NCBI RefSeq assembly: GCF_021088345.1
Contig: NZ_CP088156.1
Location: 7,927,001-7,991,000 of the forward strand
Direction of reading: 5' to 3'
DNA length: 64,000 bases
DNA from: Bradyrhizobium ontarionense
GTDB lineage: Bacteria; Pseudomonadota; Alphaproteobacteria; Rhizobiales; Xanthobacteraceae
Shown: in pieces, positions 16,787 to 24,764 of the stretch
Layout: every line of letters starts with the position of its first letter
Position numbering within the stretch: the first letter of the stretch is position 1
Position numbers and translations under genes: made by a program
Notes under the pieces: model-generated
Databases searched by the model: none
What the model was told of the DNA's origin: nothing
The model's input: only the letters and a program-made list of their open reading frames with translations

Positions 16787-17329
16787 ATGTCAAACGCTGA
16801 ACTCGAAATCGACGTCGACGATCCGACCGCGCCGGAGGAGGATTCTCCGGCCGTCACCAATAGCCGCACCGTGGACGTTGCCGTCTCGCTGCTGCTGCTC
16901 GCGCTCGCAGCGGTGCTGGCATGGGACAATTGGCGGACCGGTGCGTCGTGGGACTCGACCGGTCCCGAACCCGGCTACTTTCCGTTCTATCTCTCGGTGA
17001 TCCTCGGCGGCGCCAGCCTGTATGGGATCGGTGCCGCTTTCCTGTCGAACAAGGAGGCGGTCGAGACCTTCGTGACGCGCGCGCAGCTGCGCCGGGTGAT
17101 GGCGGTGTTCCTGCCGACGCTGCTGTTCTGTGTCGCCATGCAGGTTCTCGGCATCTACGTCGCGAGCTTCCTACTGATCGTGGGCTTCATGCGTATCGTC
17201 GGCAAGATCGCGCTGTGGAAGTCGTTGCTCACGGCCTTCCTGTTCAGTGCCGTGATGTTCGTGACCTTCGATCTCGTATTCGACGTGATCATGCCGAAGG
17301 GGCCGCTCGAAGCGGCGTTCGGGTACTGA
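16787..17329 (+). CDS. Tripartite tricarboxylate transporter small membrane subunit (TctB family)
   Basis: A 180-residue protein with about four hydrophobic segments: residues about 27-44, 63-81, 102-140 and 150-172. The loop after the first segment carries GPEPGYFPFYLSVILGG, the TctB signature. Start is ATG with GGAGG nine bases upstream. It is the small integral membrane subunit of the importer and lies 28 bases after the binding-protein gene. Confidence 0.85.
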   Translation: MSNAELEIDVDDPTAPEEDSPAVTNSRTVDVAVSLLLLALAAVLAWDNWRTGASWDSTGPEPGYFPFYLSVILGGASLYGIGAAFLSNKEAVETFVTRAQLRRVMAVFLPTLLFCVAMQVLGIYVASFLLIVGFMRIVGKIALWKSLLTAFLFSAVMFVTFDLVFDVIMPKGPLEAAFGY

Positions 17330-17350
17330 CGCAACTGGTATCTCCACCCA

Positions 17351-17430
17351 TCATTGCGAGGAACGAAGCGACGACGCAATCCAGACCTGGTCGCCTGAAC
17401 TGGATGGCTTCGATGCGCTTGCAATGACGG
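17351..17430. repeat. CATTGCGAG-type intergenic inverted repeat between tctB and tctA
   Basis: The left arm begins TCATTGCGAGGAACGAAGCG and the right arm ends GCGCTTGCAATGACGG, with CAATCCAG and CTGGATGG forming the inner pairs. It belongs to the same family as the perfect copy at 63007-63126. It sits inside a transporter operon and would fold into an mRNA hairpin that could change the subunit ratio. Confidence 0.6.
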
Positions 17431-17449
17431 AAACAGCTGGAATGAAGTC

Positions 17450-18970
17450 ATGGAAGCCTTGGGTCTCCTGCTGCACGGGTTTGCTGTCCTCCTGACCTGG
17501 AAGACGCTGGCGCTGATGATGGTCGGGCTCGTGCTCGGCGTCTTCGTCGGCGTGCTGCCGGGGCTGGGCGGTCCCAACGGCGTTGCGATTTTGCTGCCGC
17601 TGACTTTCTCGATGGACCCGACCTCGGCCATCGTCATGCTGTCCTGCATCTACTGGGGCGCGCTGTTCGGTGGCGCGATCACCTCCATCCTGTTCAACAT
17701 TCCCGGCGAGGCCTGGTCGGTGGCCACTACCTTCGACGGCTATCCGATGGCGCAGCAGGGCAAGGCGGCCGAGGCGCTGACGGCGGCCTTCACCTCGTCC
17801 TTCATCGGTTCGCTGGTCGCGGTGTTGCTGATCACCTTCCTGGCGCCATGGATCTCGTCTTTCGCGCTGAAATTCGGCCCGCCTGAATTCTTTGCGGTCT
17901 ATCTGCTCACCTTCTGCTCGTTCGTCGGGCTGGGGCGCGAGGACAAGCATAAGACTGTCGTTGCGATGTCGCTCGGGCTGCTGCTCGCCGGCGTCGGCAT
18001 GGACACCGTGTCCGGCCAGTTGCGGATGACTTTCGGCTCGACCGATCTGCTCCGCGGCATCAACTTCCTGGTCGCCGTCATCGGCCTGTTCGGCATCAGC
18101 GAGATCCTGCTGACGATGGAGGAGCGCCTGGCCTTGCGGGGCCATGCCGCCTCGATCTCGCTGCGCACCGTGCTGGCGGTGTGGAAGGACCTGCCCAAAT
18201 ACTGGATGACCTTGCTGCGCTCCTCGGTGATCGGCTGTTGGCTCGGCATCACCCCGGGCGGCGCGATCGCCGCCTCCTTCATGGGCTACAATCTCGCCAA
18301 GCGCTTCTCGAAGGACCCGGACAGCTTCGGCAAGGGGCGCATCGAAGGCGTGTTTGCCCCTGAGACCGCCGCACACGCGTCCGGTACCGCAGCGCTGCTG
18401 CCGATGCTGGCGCTCGGCATTCCCGGCTCGGGCACGGCGGCGATCCTGCTCGGGGGCCTGATGGTGTGGGGCCTCAATCCCGGCCCGCTGTTGTTCGTGG
18501 AGCACAAGGATTTCGTTTGGGGCCTGATTGCCTCGATGTACCTCGGCAACGTCGTCGGCCTCGTGCTGGTGCTCTCCACCGTGCCGATCTTCGCCTCGAT
18601 CCTGCGGGTGCCGTTCGCGGCGGTGGCGCCGATGATCGTCGTGTCTTGCGCGATCGGCGCCTATGCAATCCAGAACGCGATGTTCGACGTCTGGCTGATG
18701 CTCGGCTTCGGCGTGGTCGGCTATGTCTTCAAGAAGATCAAGATTCCGCTGGCGCCGTTCACGCTGGCGCTCGTGCTCGGCAGCCGCGCCGAGGACGCGT
18801 TCCGGCAGTCGATGATCATCTCCGGCGGCAACATGAAGGTGTTCTGGGCGAACGGGCTGGTGGGCACCATCACGACGCTGGCGATCCTGCTGCTGTTCTG
18901 GCCGCTGATCGATCGGCTGGTGGCGAGCTTCGGCAAGTCCGTGCCGCCGGCGGCGAAGGCCGAGGCGTAG
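17450..18970 (+). CDS. Tripartite tricarboxylate transporter large permease (TctA family)
   Basis: A 506-residue polytopic membrane protein. The family's conserved GVFVGVLPGLGGPNGVAILLPLTF (around residues 28-51) and the matching second repeat ALGIPGSGTAAILLGGLMVWGL (around 322-343) are both present, as is YWGALFGGAITSILFNIPGE. It is the ion-coupled transport subunit acting with the upstream TctB and TctC proteins. A repeat element separates it from tctB by 120 bases, but no other promoter or terminator is obvious. Confidence 0.88.
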   Translation: MEALGLLLHGFAVLLTWKTLALMMVGLVLGVFVGVLPGLGGPNGVAILLPLTFSMDPTSAIVMLSCIYWGALFGGAITSILFNIPGEAWSVATTFDGYPMAQQGKAAEALTAAFTSSFIGSLVAVLLITFLAPWISSFALKFGPPEFFAVYLLTFCSFVGLGREDKHKTVVAMSLGLLLAGVGMDTVSGQLRMTFGSTDLLRGINFLVAVIGLFGISEILLTMEERLALRGHAASISLRTVLAVWKDLPKYWMTLLRSSVIGCWLGITPGGAIAASFMGYNLAKRFSKDPDSFGKGRIEGVFAPETAAHASGTAALLPMLALGIPGSGTAAILLGGLMVWGLNPGPLLFVEHKDFVWGLIASMYLGNVVGLVLVLSTVPIFASILRVPFAAVAPMIVVSCAIGAYAIQNAMFDVWLMLGFGVVGYVFKKIKIPLAPFTLALVLGSRAEDAFRQSMIISGGNMKVFWANGLVGTITTLAILLLFWPLIDRLVASFGKSVPPAAKAEA

Positions 18971-18992
18971 AGAGCTGCCGCTGCGTTCCGGG

Positions 18993-19143
18993 CCTCATGG
19001 TTCGAGACGCGCTGCGTTCGGCAGTATGCGAGTTCTACTGTCGTTTGGGGCGCAGCGCTCCTCACCATGAGGGTTGAGATACTGCCGCGCGATCAAATCC
19101 TCGTCCTGAGGAGCCCGCCGGAGGCGGGCGTCTCGAAGGACGG
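18993..19143. repeat. Pair of CCTGAGGAGC-type intergenic repeats
   Basis: Two adjacent elements fill the gap between the convergent tctA and autotransporter genes. The first (18993-19072) pairs CCTCATGGTTCGAGACGCGC with GCGCAGCGCTCCTCACCATGAGG. The second (19099-19143) has CCTCGTCCTGAGGAGC, a GCCCGCC/GGCGGGC hairpin and GTCTCGAAGGACGG. Both belong to a widespread intergenic repeat style in this genus. They may serve as bidirectional terminators. Confidence 0.55.
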
Positions 19144-19172
19144 CCGCAGGGGACATGAGCGCGAGCCAGCTC

Positions 19173-22100
19173 TCACCACGCGTAACGCACGGTCCCCTTG
19201 CCGCTGTAAGAACGCGTCACGTTCGAGATCTCGCTCTCGAACGTTGCCATCGCGCTCCAGCCGTTCAGCCAGCTCATCTCGATCGACGTCGCGGTCAGCG
19301 CGGAGTCGCGTGCCTGCGCTGCGCCGTTGACGACGAAGCTCGCGCCGGGCAGCGTCTGGAACGTCGCCGAAACGGAACGGTCGGGATTGAAGTCGTGCGC
19401 CCAGGCGAGACGGCCGCGCAAGGTGAGGGCGCAGTCTGCCAGCGCATAGGATTTGTCGGTGCGTAGGCCGAGCTCGCTGCGCGTCGCGGTGACGGTCTTG
19501 CCGGCGTAGCTCAAGGCGAAGGTCGATGCGCCCACTGTCGCCTGCTCGACGTAGGCGGGCAGGCGCAGGCTCGTCACCTGGGCAGCCGCGTACGGCGTCA
19601 GGCCCACGCCGCCGAGTGGCGCGACGAAACGCGTGCCGCCCTCGATCCGGCCGGTCCACGCATTCGCCTGATAGCTCGCGCGCAGCCCGTCAGTGCCGGA
19701 GATGGTGACGGTACGATCCGTGGTGACGTCCTGCCAGCCATAGGCCAGCGCCGCTCTCAGATAGTTCGGACCTGCATAGTAATGCAGATAGGCGCCAGCC
19801 TGGAATAGGTCGGAGCGGCCCGAGCCGAGACCGTTGACGCTGAAGCTGGTGCCGCTGCCGCCGAGCGCAAAGCCTGCGATGGTCTGCGGTGCGAGCCGGT
19901 AGTCGGCGCCGACCGCGGTGCCGGCGATGCGGCTGGTGGTGCCGTTCGAACCCACACTTGCATTGCCGCTGGTCGATTGCGAGCCGCCGAAGCCCGCCGC
20001 CCAGACGTTCCAGCGCTGCGCGAAATCCGCCGGCCTGTCGTCGGGCAGCATCGCGAAGGCGTCGGTACGCTTGCGGGTCGTGTCCGCATAGCCGTTCGTG
20101 CCGCCACCGCCTTGGCGTTGCGCGAAGGGATCGGTCAGCAGCCCAGCGAACTGGCTCATCGCGTTGAAGGTGGTCTGCTGGACTCCCGTGGCGCTCTCGC
20201 CGGTGGCCTGCGTCAGGCCGGCCTGGTTCAACCGGCCGAACACGAGCGGAATGTCGCCGGTGCGATCGAAGAACGCCGACAGCGTCGAGCCGACTGCTTT
20301 CTGATTGCCGTTGAGCCCGCCGGGCAGGGCGAAGGCGAGGATCAAATCGAGATAGACGTTGGTGGCGTCGTAGCTCAGGCTGGTCTTGAAGCCGGAGGGC
20401 AGGTTGGTCTTCACAACAGACCCGAAGCTGCCCGAGATGCCGCCGCTGGTGGTCAGGATCGTGTAGCGCTTGTCGACATAGCCGCCGGTGCCGAACACGG
20501 CATTCACGGTGGCGCCGCCGAGCGTGGCCGAGCCGGTGACGCTCGCGAACGAGGCTGCCGTCGGATCGAGCTGCACCAGATAGTAGGCGCCGGACTGAAA
20601 GGCGAGATTGCCGACGATGGTCATCGACGAGCCGGCGGTGCCGTTGCCGGGTGCCAGCGTGCCGCCGGCATTGATGCTGACGGTCATCGGCGGATCGACA
20701 AGGCCTGCGCCCATCAGCGTGCCGCCGGGGTTCACCGAGACTCCGGAGGTGTTGGTGATCGCACCTTCGATGTCGAGCACGCCGCCGTTGATGATCGTCG
20801 CGCCGGTGTAGCTGCTGGTGCCGGTCAACGTCGTCCGGCCGGTGCCGGTCTTGATGAACCCGCCGGTCCCGGAGATCGTGCCGGCGAAGGTCGTGCTGCC
20901 GTCGTTGCCGCCCGCCGTCAGCGAGCCCGCGCCGAGCAGGACGCTGCCGCTGCCTGCGAGCGAGCCGATCATGCTGCTGAAGCCATTGAGATCGAGCGTG
21001 GCGCCGCTCGCGACCGTGTAGGCGCTGGCAAACGACAACACGCCTGGCGCGCCTGCCCGCAAGGTGCCGGCATTGATGAAGGTGTCGCCGGAGTAGGAGA
21101 CGTTGGAGGTGTTGCTCAGAGTGAGGGTGCCGGCGCCGAGCTTGGTGAATCTGCCGGTGCCGCTGATGGTGCCGCCAAGCGTCGCGTCGTTGCCATTGGT
21201 GTCGAAGCTGCCGCCGCCGGCATTGAGCGTCACGTCCCGATTGGAGCTGAAGCCGGCGAGATAGCGCAGCGTGCCGCCGCCGAATGTGAGAGCACCGGAG
21301 CTGCCGCCCAGGTTGGCGTCCGACGAGACTTCCAGCGTGCCCTGGTTGATCGCCCAGGGCGTCACCGCCGTGGTGGTGCCGGTCAGGGTCCATGTGCCGG
21401 CGCCCGTTTTCGCGACATTCGAGAAACCCCGGTATTGCGCCGACGCGCCGATGCTCGAGACATCGAACGTGCCGTTGGCCGCGCCGCCGAGCCGTAACGT
21501 GTCGGTACCGGTGCCGGCGACGTTGCCGTTGATGATTGAGCTCGCCCAGATCTCCAGGACGTTGCTGCCGCCGGTGAAAGTGATGGCGTTGGGGGGGACG
21601 GGGCCCAGGAGGTCGGTCCCGGCCGAGATCGTGCCGCTGTTGACGATGGTGAGGTTGGCGCCGCGGACGCCGTCACCGGCCGAGCCGAAGATGCCATCAT
21701 ATGCGCCGGTTTGACCAAGTCCGCGTACACCTGCCGCGCCTCCGGTGATGCTACCGGAATTGATCAGCGTGCCGCCGGATGTGAAGTAGACTCCGATGCC
21801 GCCATTGCCGCCATCGCCACCGGCGCGACTCTGGGTGCTGTTCAGGGCGTCGCCGCCGTTGCCACCCGCGCCACCGGTGATGGCGCCGGAATTGGTCAGC
21901 ACGCTCGGACCGGTGACATAGACGCCATAGCCGCCGTCGCCGCCATTGCCGCCATGGCCATTGTTGTTGGCGACGCCGCCAGGGGCGCCGATCCCACCGC
22001 CGATCAGGCCAGTGTTGGTGTAGGTCAAGCCGCTGCCATCGACGACTACGCCATAGCCGCCAGCGCCGCCGCCACCGCCACCCCAGCTGTTGCTGGCCGA

Positions 22101-22517
22101 GCCGCCGCGTCCGCCGTTGCCCCCGGTGATCGTCGCCGTATTGCTGCCGTCGGTGGTTGCGACCGCGCCATGGGCGCCGCCACCCCCGCCGCCGCCGCTG
22201 GATGTGCCGCCTCCATTTTGACCGGGAGATCCGGAGGCCCCTGCCGACAAGCCGCCATTGCCGCCGTGGAAGGCGCCGGAGTAATCGGATCCGCCGCTGC
22301 CGCCAGTAATGCCAGCACCGCCGCCGCCACCGCCCTGTGTGAGATTCGAACCTGCGGTTCCGTCACTGCCCGTGCCGGTCGCCGAGCTTGTTCCGCCAAA
22401 GCCTCCAGCTTGACTTGCGTTGCCGCCATCGCCGCCGCTGCTGGTCTGCGCCAAGGCGGGGCTCGCCAGAGCCAACGATACCAGCGCGGTCGTCGCCGTC
22501 AGCCAGCGCAGTCGCAT
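19173..22517 (-). CDS. Autotransporter with glycine-rich passenger and C-terminal beta-barrel
   Basis: About 1114 residues from the favoured ATG at 22517, which gives a standard signal peptide (MRLRWLTATTALVSLALASPALAQ). Longer in-frame starts at 22598 and 22646 exist, and no candidate has a good ribosome site. Residues about 25-290 are extremely rich in GG, GN and GS repeats. Beta-helix-type repeats follow, including autotransporter-associated strand repeats such as GAGTLTLSNTSNVSYSGDT and GTGRTTLTGTSSYTGAT. The last 270 or so residues form the outer-membrane barrel, ending in aromatic Y-A-W as expected for BAM recognition. The passenger is probably displayed on the cell surface as an adhesin. 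No protease motif was found. Confidence 0.88.
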   Translation of the reverse strand: MRLRWLTATTALVSLALASPALAQTSSGGDGGNASQAGGFGGTSSATGTGSDGTAGSNLTQGGGGGGAGITGGSGGSDYSGAFHGGNGGLSAGASGSPGQNGGGTSSGGGGGGGAHGAVATTDGSNTATITGGNGGRGGSASNSWGGGGGGAGGYGVVVDGSGLTYTNTGLIGGGIGAPGGVANNNGHGGNGGDGGYGVYVTGPSVLTNSGAITGGAGGNGGDALNSTQSRAGGDGGNGGIGVYFTSGGTLINSGSITGGAAGVRGLGQTGAYDGIFGSAGDGVRGANLTIVNSGTISAGTDLLGPVPPNAITFTGGSNVLEIWASSIINGNVAGTGTDTLRLGGAANGTFDVSSIGASAQYRGFSNVAKTGAGTWTLTGTTTAVTPWAINQGTLEVSSDANLGGSSGALTFGGGTLRYLAGFSSNRDVTLNAGGGSFDTNGNDATLGGTISGTGRFTKLGAGTLTLSNTSNVSYSGDTFINAGTLRAGAPGVLSFASAYTVASGATLDLNGFSSMIGSLAGSGSVLLGAGSLTAGGNDGSTTFAGTISGTGGFIKTGTGRTTLTGTSSYTGATIINGGVLDIEGAITNTSGVSVNPGGTLMGAGLVDPPMTVSINAGGTLAPGNGTAGSSMTIVGNLAFQSGAYYLVQLDPTAASFASVTGSATLGGATVNAVFGTGGYVDKRYTILTTSGGISGSFGSVVKTNLPSGFKTSLSYDATNVYLDLILAFALPGGLNGNQKAVGSTLSAFFDRTGDIPLVFGRLNQAGLTQATGESATGVQQTTFNAMSQFAGLLTDPFAQRQGGGGTNGYADTTRKRTDAFAMLPDDRPADFAQRWNVWAAGFGGSQSTSGNASVGSNGTTSRIAGTAVGADYRLAPQTIAGFALGGSGTSFSVNGLGSGRSDLFQAGAYLHYYAGPNYLRAALAYGWQDVTTDRTVTISGTDGLRASYQANAWTGRIEGGTRFVAPLGGVGLTPYAAAQVTSLRLPAYVEQATVGASTFALSYAGKTVTATRSELGLRTDKSYALADCALTLRGRLAWAHDFNPDRSVSATFQTLPGASFVVNGAAQARDSALTATSIEMSWLNGWSAMATFESEISNVTRSYSGKGTVRYAW

Positions 22518-22860
22518 TGAGCGCCGTGAGGAGGCTGAACGGTTGGATTCGACTCTGCCTGTGGTCAGCACGTCAGCCCTTTTGCAAAACTCGAACATCA
22601 GGCCGGGCGCCGATATGCGACGCCGGTCGTGACGAAGAGCACGCAAAACGGCGCTGGTGGGTATTGTGACTTTTTGGGTGAATTGGAACCTGCCGTCATT
22701 CGGCGGCGGACTGTGACACCGGCGCCACTCCCACGACTTGGAACCGCAGGGGCAATCGGACCGTTGTTCGAAGTGCTACAGCGCTTCCCCTGAGGTTGTG
22801 TCTTTGCGATGACAGCTTTTTAGGCAGGAGAGTGGTAGGCTTTTTTCATGGGCAGTCGAT
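22518..22860. other. AT-poor intergenic stretch upstream of the autotransporter, no gene seen
   Basis: This stretch holds the presumed autotransporter promoter region. Short frames exist on both strands but have no ribosome site and unnatural composition. Nothing else can be supported until the candidate small RNA that follows. Confidence 0.4.
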
Positions 22861-22861
22861 C

Positions 22862-22959
22862 TGCTGCTCACGTGCGGTGCGCCTGATCGATGATCATCGC
22901 GCCCGATGTTTCCTCCCGAGACGATCACCTTGCCCGGCGCTTGCGTCGGGCTTTTTTTT
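22862..22959 (+). ncRNA. Candidate trans-acting small RNA with anti-Shine-Dalgarno motif
   Basis: A non-coding stretch ending in a strong rho-independent terminator (hairpin 22932-22951 then eight T). It contains the short palindrome GATGATCATC at 22888-22897 and a single-stranded-looking TTTCCTCCCGAG at 22908-22919. CCTCCC is complementary to ribosome-binding sites. Rhizobial trans-acting sRNA families such as alpha-r14 and AbcR carry such motifs before the terminator. The 5' end is a guess. No plus-strand gene lies upstream that would otherwise need this terminator. Confidence 0.45.
22932..22959 (+). terminator. Rho-independent terminator of the candidate small RNA
   Basis: GCCCGGCGC pairs with GCGTCGGGC (one G-T wobble), directly followed by T8. 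The stem and T-run are as strong as any in the window. Confidence 0.7.
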
Positions 22960-23021
22960 CGCTCCCGCGCCGGCGGATCAGATGTGCGCCAGTTCGCGTC
23001 TCGACTCATCCTGCAGCCCTG

Positions 23022-23060
23022 AAAAGCAAAAGCCTCCGTCCGGCTTGTCGGAACGAAGGC
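23022..23060 (-). terminator. Rho-independent terminator of the 53-residue small gene
   Basis: Read on the minus strand, GCCTTCG...CCG pairs with CCG...ACGGAGGC and is followed by TTTTGCTTTTC. It lies 55 bases past the small gene's stop and ends that transcript alone. Confidence 0.65.
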
Positions 23061-23114
23061 TTCGAGCAGAGGCGATGTTGGAAAGAGAGCGCGCGAATCC
23101 GCGGCAGATCAATC

Positions 23115-23276
23115 TTAGTTGGCCTTCTCCGCCACCGGCATGTGGTACCAGTCGGAGTCGTTGTCGAGCATCGTCTCGTCGAAGGGCAGAGCGCCACCGT
23201 GGTTGAGCGCGGCCGCGTTGACGTCGCGCACCATATTCATCGCCGTCAGAAACTCGTTCAATTCCGTCGCGCTCAT
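23115..23276 (-). CDS. 53-residue small protein, hypothetical
   Basis: ATG with a well-placed GAGGAG ribosome site (about eight bases upstream) opens a 53-residue frame ending in TAA. The protein begins MSATELNEFLTAMNMVRDVN and ends DNDSDWYHMPVAEKAN. It is acidic, with no membrane segment or cysteine, and is rich in aspartate, asparagine and methionine. A minus-strand terminator follows at 23022-23060, so it is a monocistronic unit. The start, ribosome site and terminator together make it a convincing small gene. I do not recognise the family. It could be a small regulatory protein or a modified-peptide precursor, but nothing here proves either. Confidence 0.6.
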   Translation of the reverse strand: MSATELNEFLTAMNMVRDVNAAALNHGGALPFDETMLDNDSDWYHMPVAEKAN

Positions 23277-23443
23277 GGAAGGCTACTCCTCACACGCGCG
23301 GGCCCAAGAGGTCCGCGATCAACCGATGAGAAGAGATTAACGCGGTCTTGCCTTGGCCTCAATCCGGCCAAGTCTGAAGTTCCAAAGTGGTGACATTCGG
23401 GCCACAGCGGCGGGATGCCGCAGCTTGGTCATATTGCACCTGC

Positions 23444-24634
23444 TCACACGACGCGATGCAGCCTGAGATCGGCGATCTCGCCGTCGGTGAAGCCGAACTC
23501 GGACAGGATCTCCTCGGTCTGCTCGCCAAATTCCGGTGGCCGCGCCGCCATCCGGCTCGGTGTGCGCGACAAGGTGAAGGGCTGGCTGACCAGCGTGATG
23601 TCGCGGCCGTCTTCGTTTGGTACCGGCTGCGCCATGCCCAAGTGTTTGACCTGCGGATCCTCGAACATCTGATCGATGGCGTAGATCGGCCCGCAGGGCA
23701 CGCCGGCCGCGTTGAGCTCGGTCACCCACTGCTCGCTCGACTTGGCGACCGTGCGCTTGTCGATCTCCGCGTTGAGCGCGTCGCGATTCTTCGAGCGTGC
23801 CGGCGCGGTTGCGTAGTCCAGATGGTCAATCCATTCCGGCGCGCCGAGCGTCTGGCACAGCCGCTCCCAGATGCGGCCGCCGGTGGCGGCGATGTTGATG
23901 TAGCCGTCGGAGGTCTTGAACACGCCGGTCGGGATGCTGGTCGGATGGTTGTTGCCGGCCTGTGGCGCGACATCCTTCTCCATCAGCCAGCGCGCGGCCT
24001 GGAAGTCGAGCATGAAGATCTGGGCCTGCAAGAGCGAGGTCTGCACCCACTGGCCCTCGCCGGAGACCTCGCGCTCCAGCAGCGCAGTGAGGATGCCCAT
24101 CGCGCAGGACAGGCCCGCGGAGAGGTCGGCGATCGGGATGCCCGCGCGCATCGGTCCTTCGCCGGGCGCGCCGGTGATCGACATCAGCCCGCCCATGCCT
24201 TGCGCGATCTGGTCGAAACCGGGCCGCTTGGAATAGGGGCCGTCCTGGCCAAAGCCGGAGATGCTGCCATAGACGATGCGCGGATTGACCTTGCGGACGG
24301 CCTCGTAGTCGATGCCGAGCTTGGTCTTCACGTCAGGCCGGTAGTTCTCGATCACGACGTCGGCCTTTTCAGCAAGCCGCATGAAGACCTCGACCCCTTT
24401 GGGGTCCTTCAGGTTCAGGGCCATCGCGCGCTTGTTGCGATGCAGGTTCTGGAAATCGGCACCGCGGCGCGGGCCGCCCAAAGCCTCCCCGCCATCCTCC
24501 ATCATCGCGTCGATCTTGATGACGTTGGCGCCCCAGTCGGCGAACTGCCGCGCGCATGTCGGGCCAGCGCGCACCCGCGTCAGGTCGAGCACGGTGAAGC
24601 GGGACAGGGCTTTGGACGCGCGCGGAAAGGCCAT
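23444..24634 (-). CDS. Class III CoA-transferase (CaiB/BaiF family)
   Basis: A 396-residue protein from the ATG at 24634, which has GGAG nine bases upstream. The ATG at 24661 lacks a ribosome site. The family N-terminus TVLDLTRVRAGPTCARQFADWGANVIKID is intact, and the expected catalytic aspartate is Asp170 in GIPIADLSAG, which matches Asp169 of formyl-CoA transferase. GMGGLMSITG and the C-terminal PEFGEQTEEIL segments also fit. It moves CoA between carboxylic acids, acceptor unknown. It lies 130 bases downstream of the PaaK-like ligase on the same strand, so it may extend the ABC-transporter operon. Confidence 0.87.
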   Translation of the reverse strand: MAFPRASKALSRFTVLDLTRVRAGPTCARQFADWGANVIKIDAMMEDGGEALGGPRRGADFQNLHRNKRAMALNLKDPKGVEVFMRLAEKADVVIENYRPDVKTKLGIDYEAVRKVNPRIVYGSISGFGQDGPYSKRPGFDQIAQGMGGLMSITGAPGEGPMRAGIPIADLSAGLSCAMGILTALLEREVSGEGQWVQTSLLQAQIFMLDFQAARWLMEKDVAPQAGNNHPTSIPTGVFKTSDGYINIAATGGRIWERLCQTLGAPEWIDHLDYATAPARSKNRDALNAEIDKRTVAKSSEQWVTELNAAGVPCGPIYAIDQMFEDPQVKHLGMAQPVPNEDGRDITLVSQPFTLSRTPSRMAARPPEFGEQTEEILSEFGFTDGEIADLRLHRVV

Positions 24635-24764
24635 GCGGACGAACTCCGTTAGACGTGACATGGCTGTATAGGAGACGCGCGGGGGATCGACAATTGCGCG
24701 GGAGCCGTGTGACCGGTGCTCCTCATGACGCCGGTGCAGGGCTGCACAGGCGCAAAGCGTCCCG

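Noticed and set aside
19690..21497. Over 500-residue frames on both strands inside the autotransporter
   Set aside because: Repeat-derived low-complexity strings in the wrong frames of a signal-peptide-to-barrel protein.
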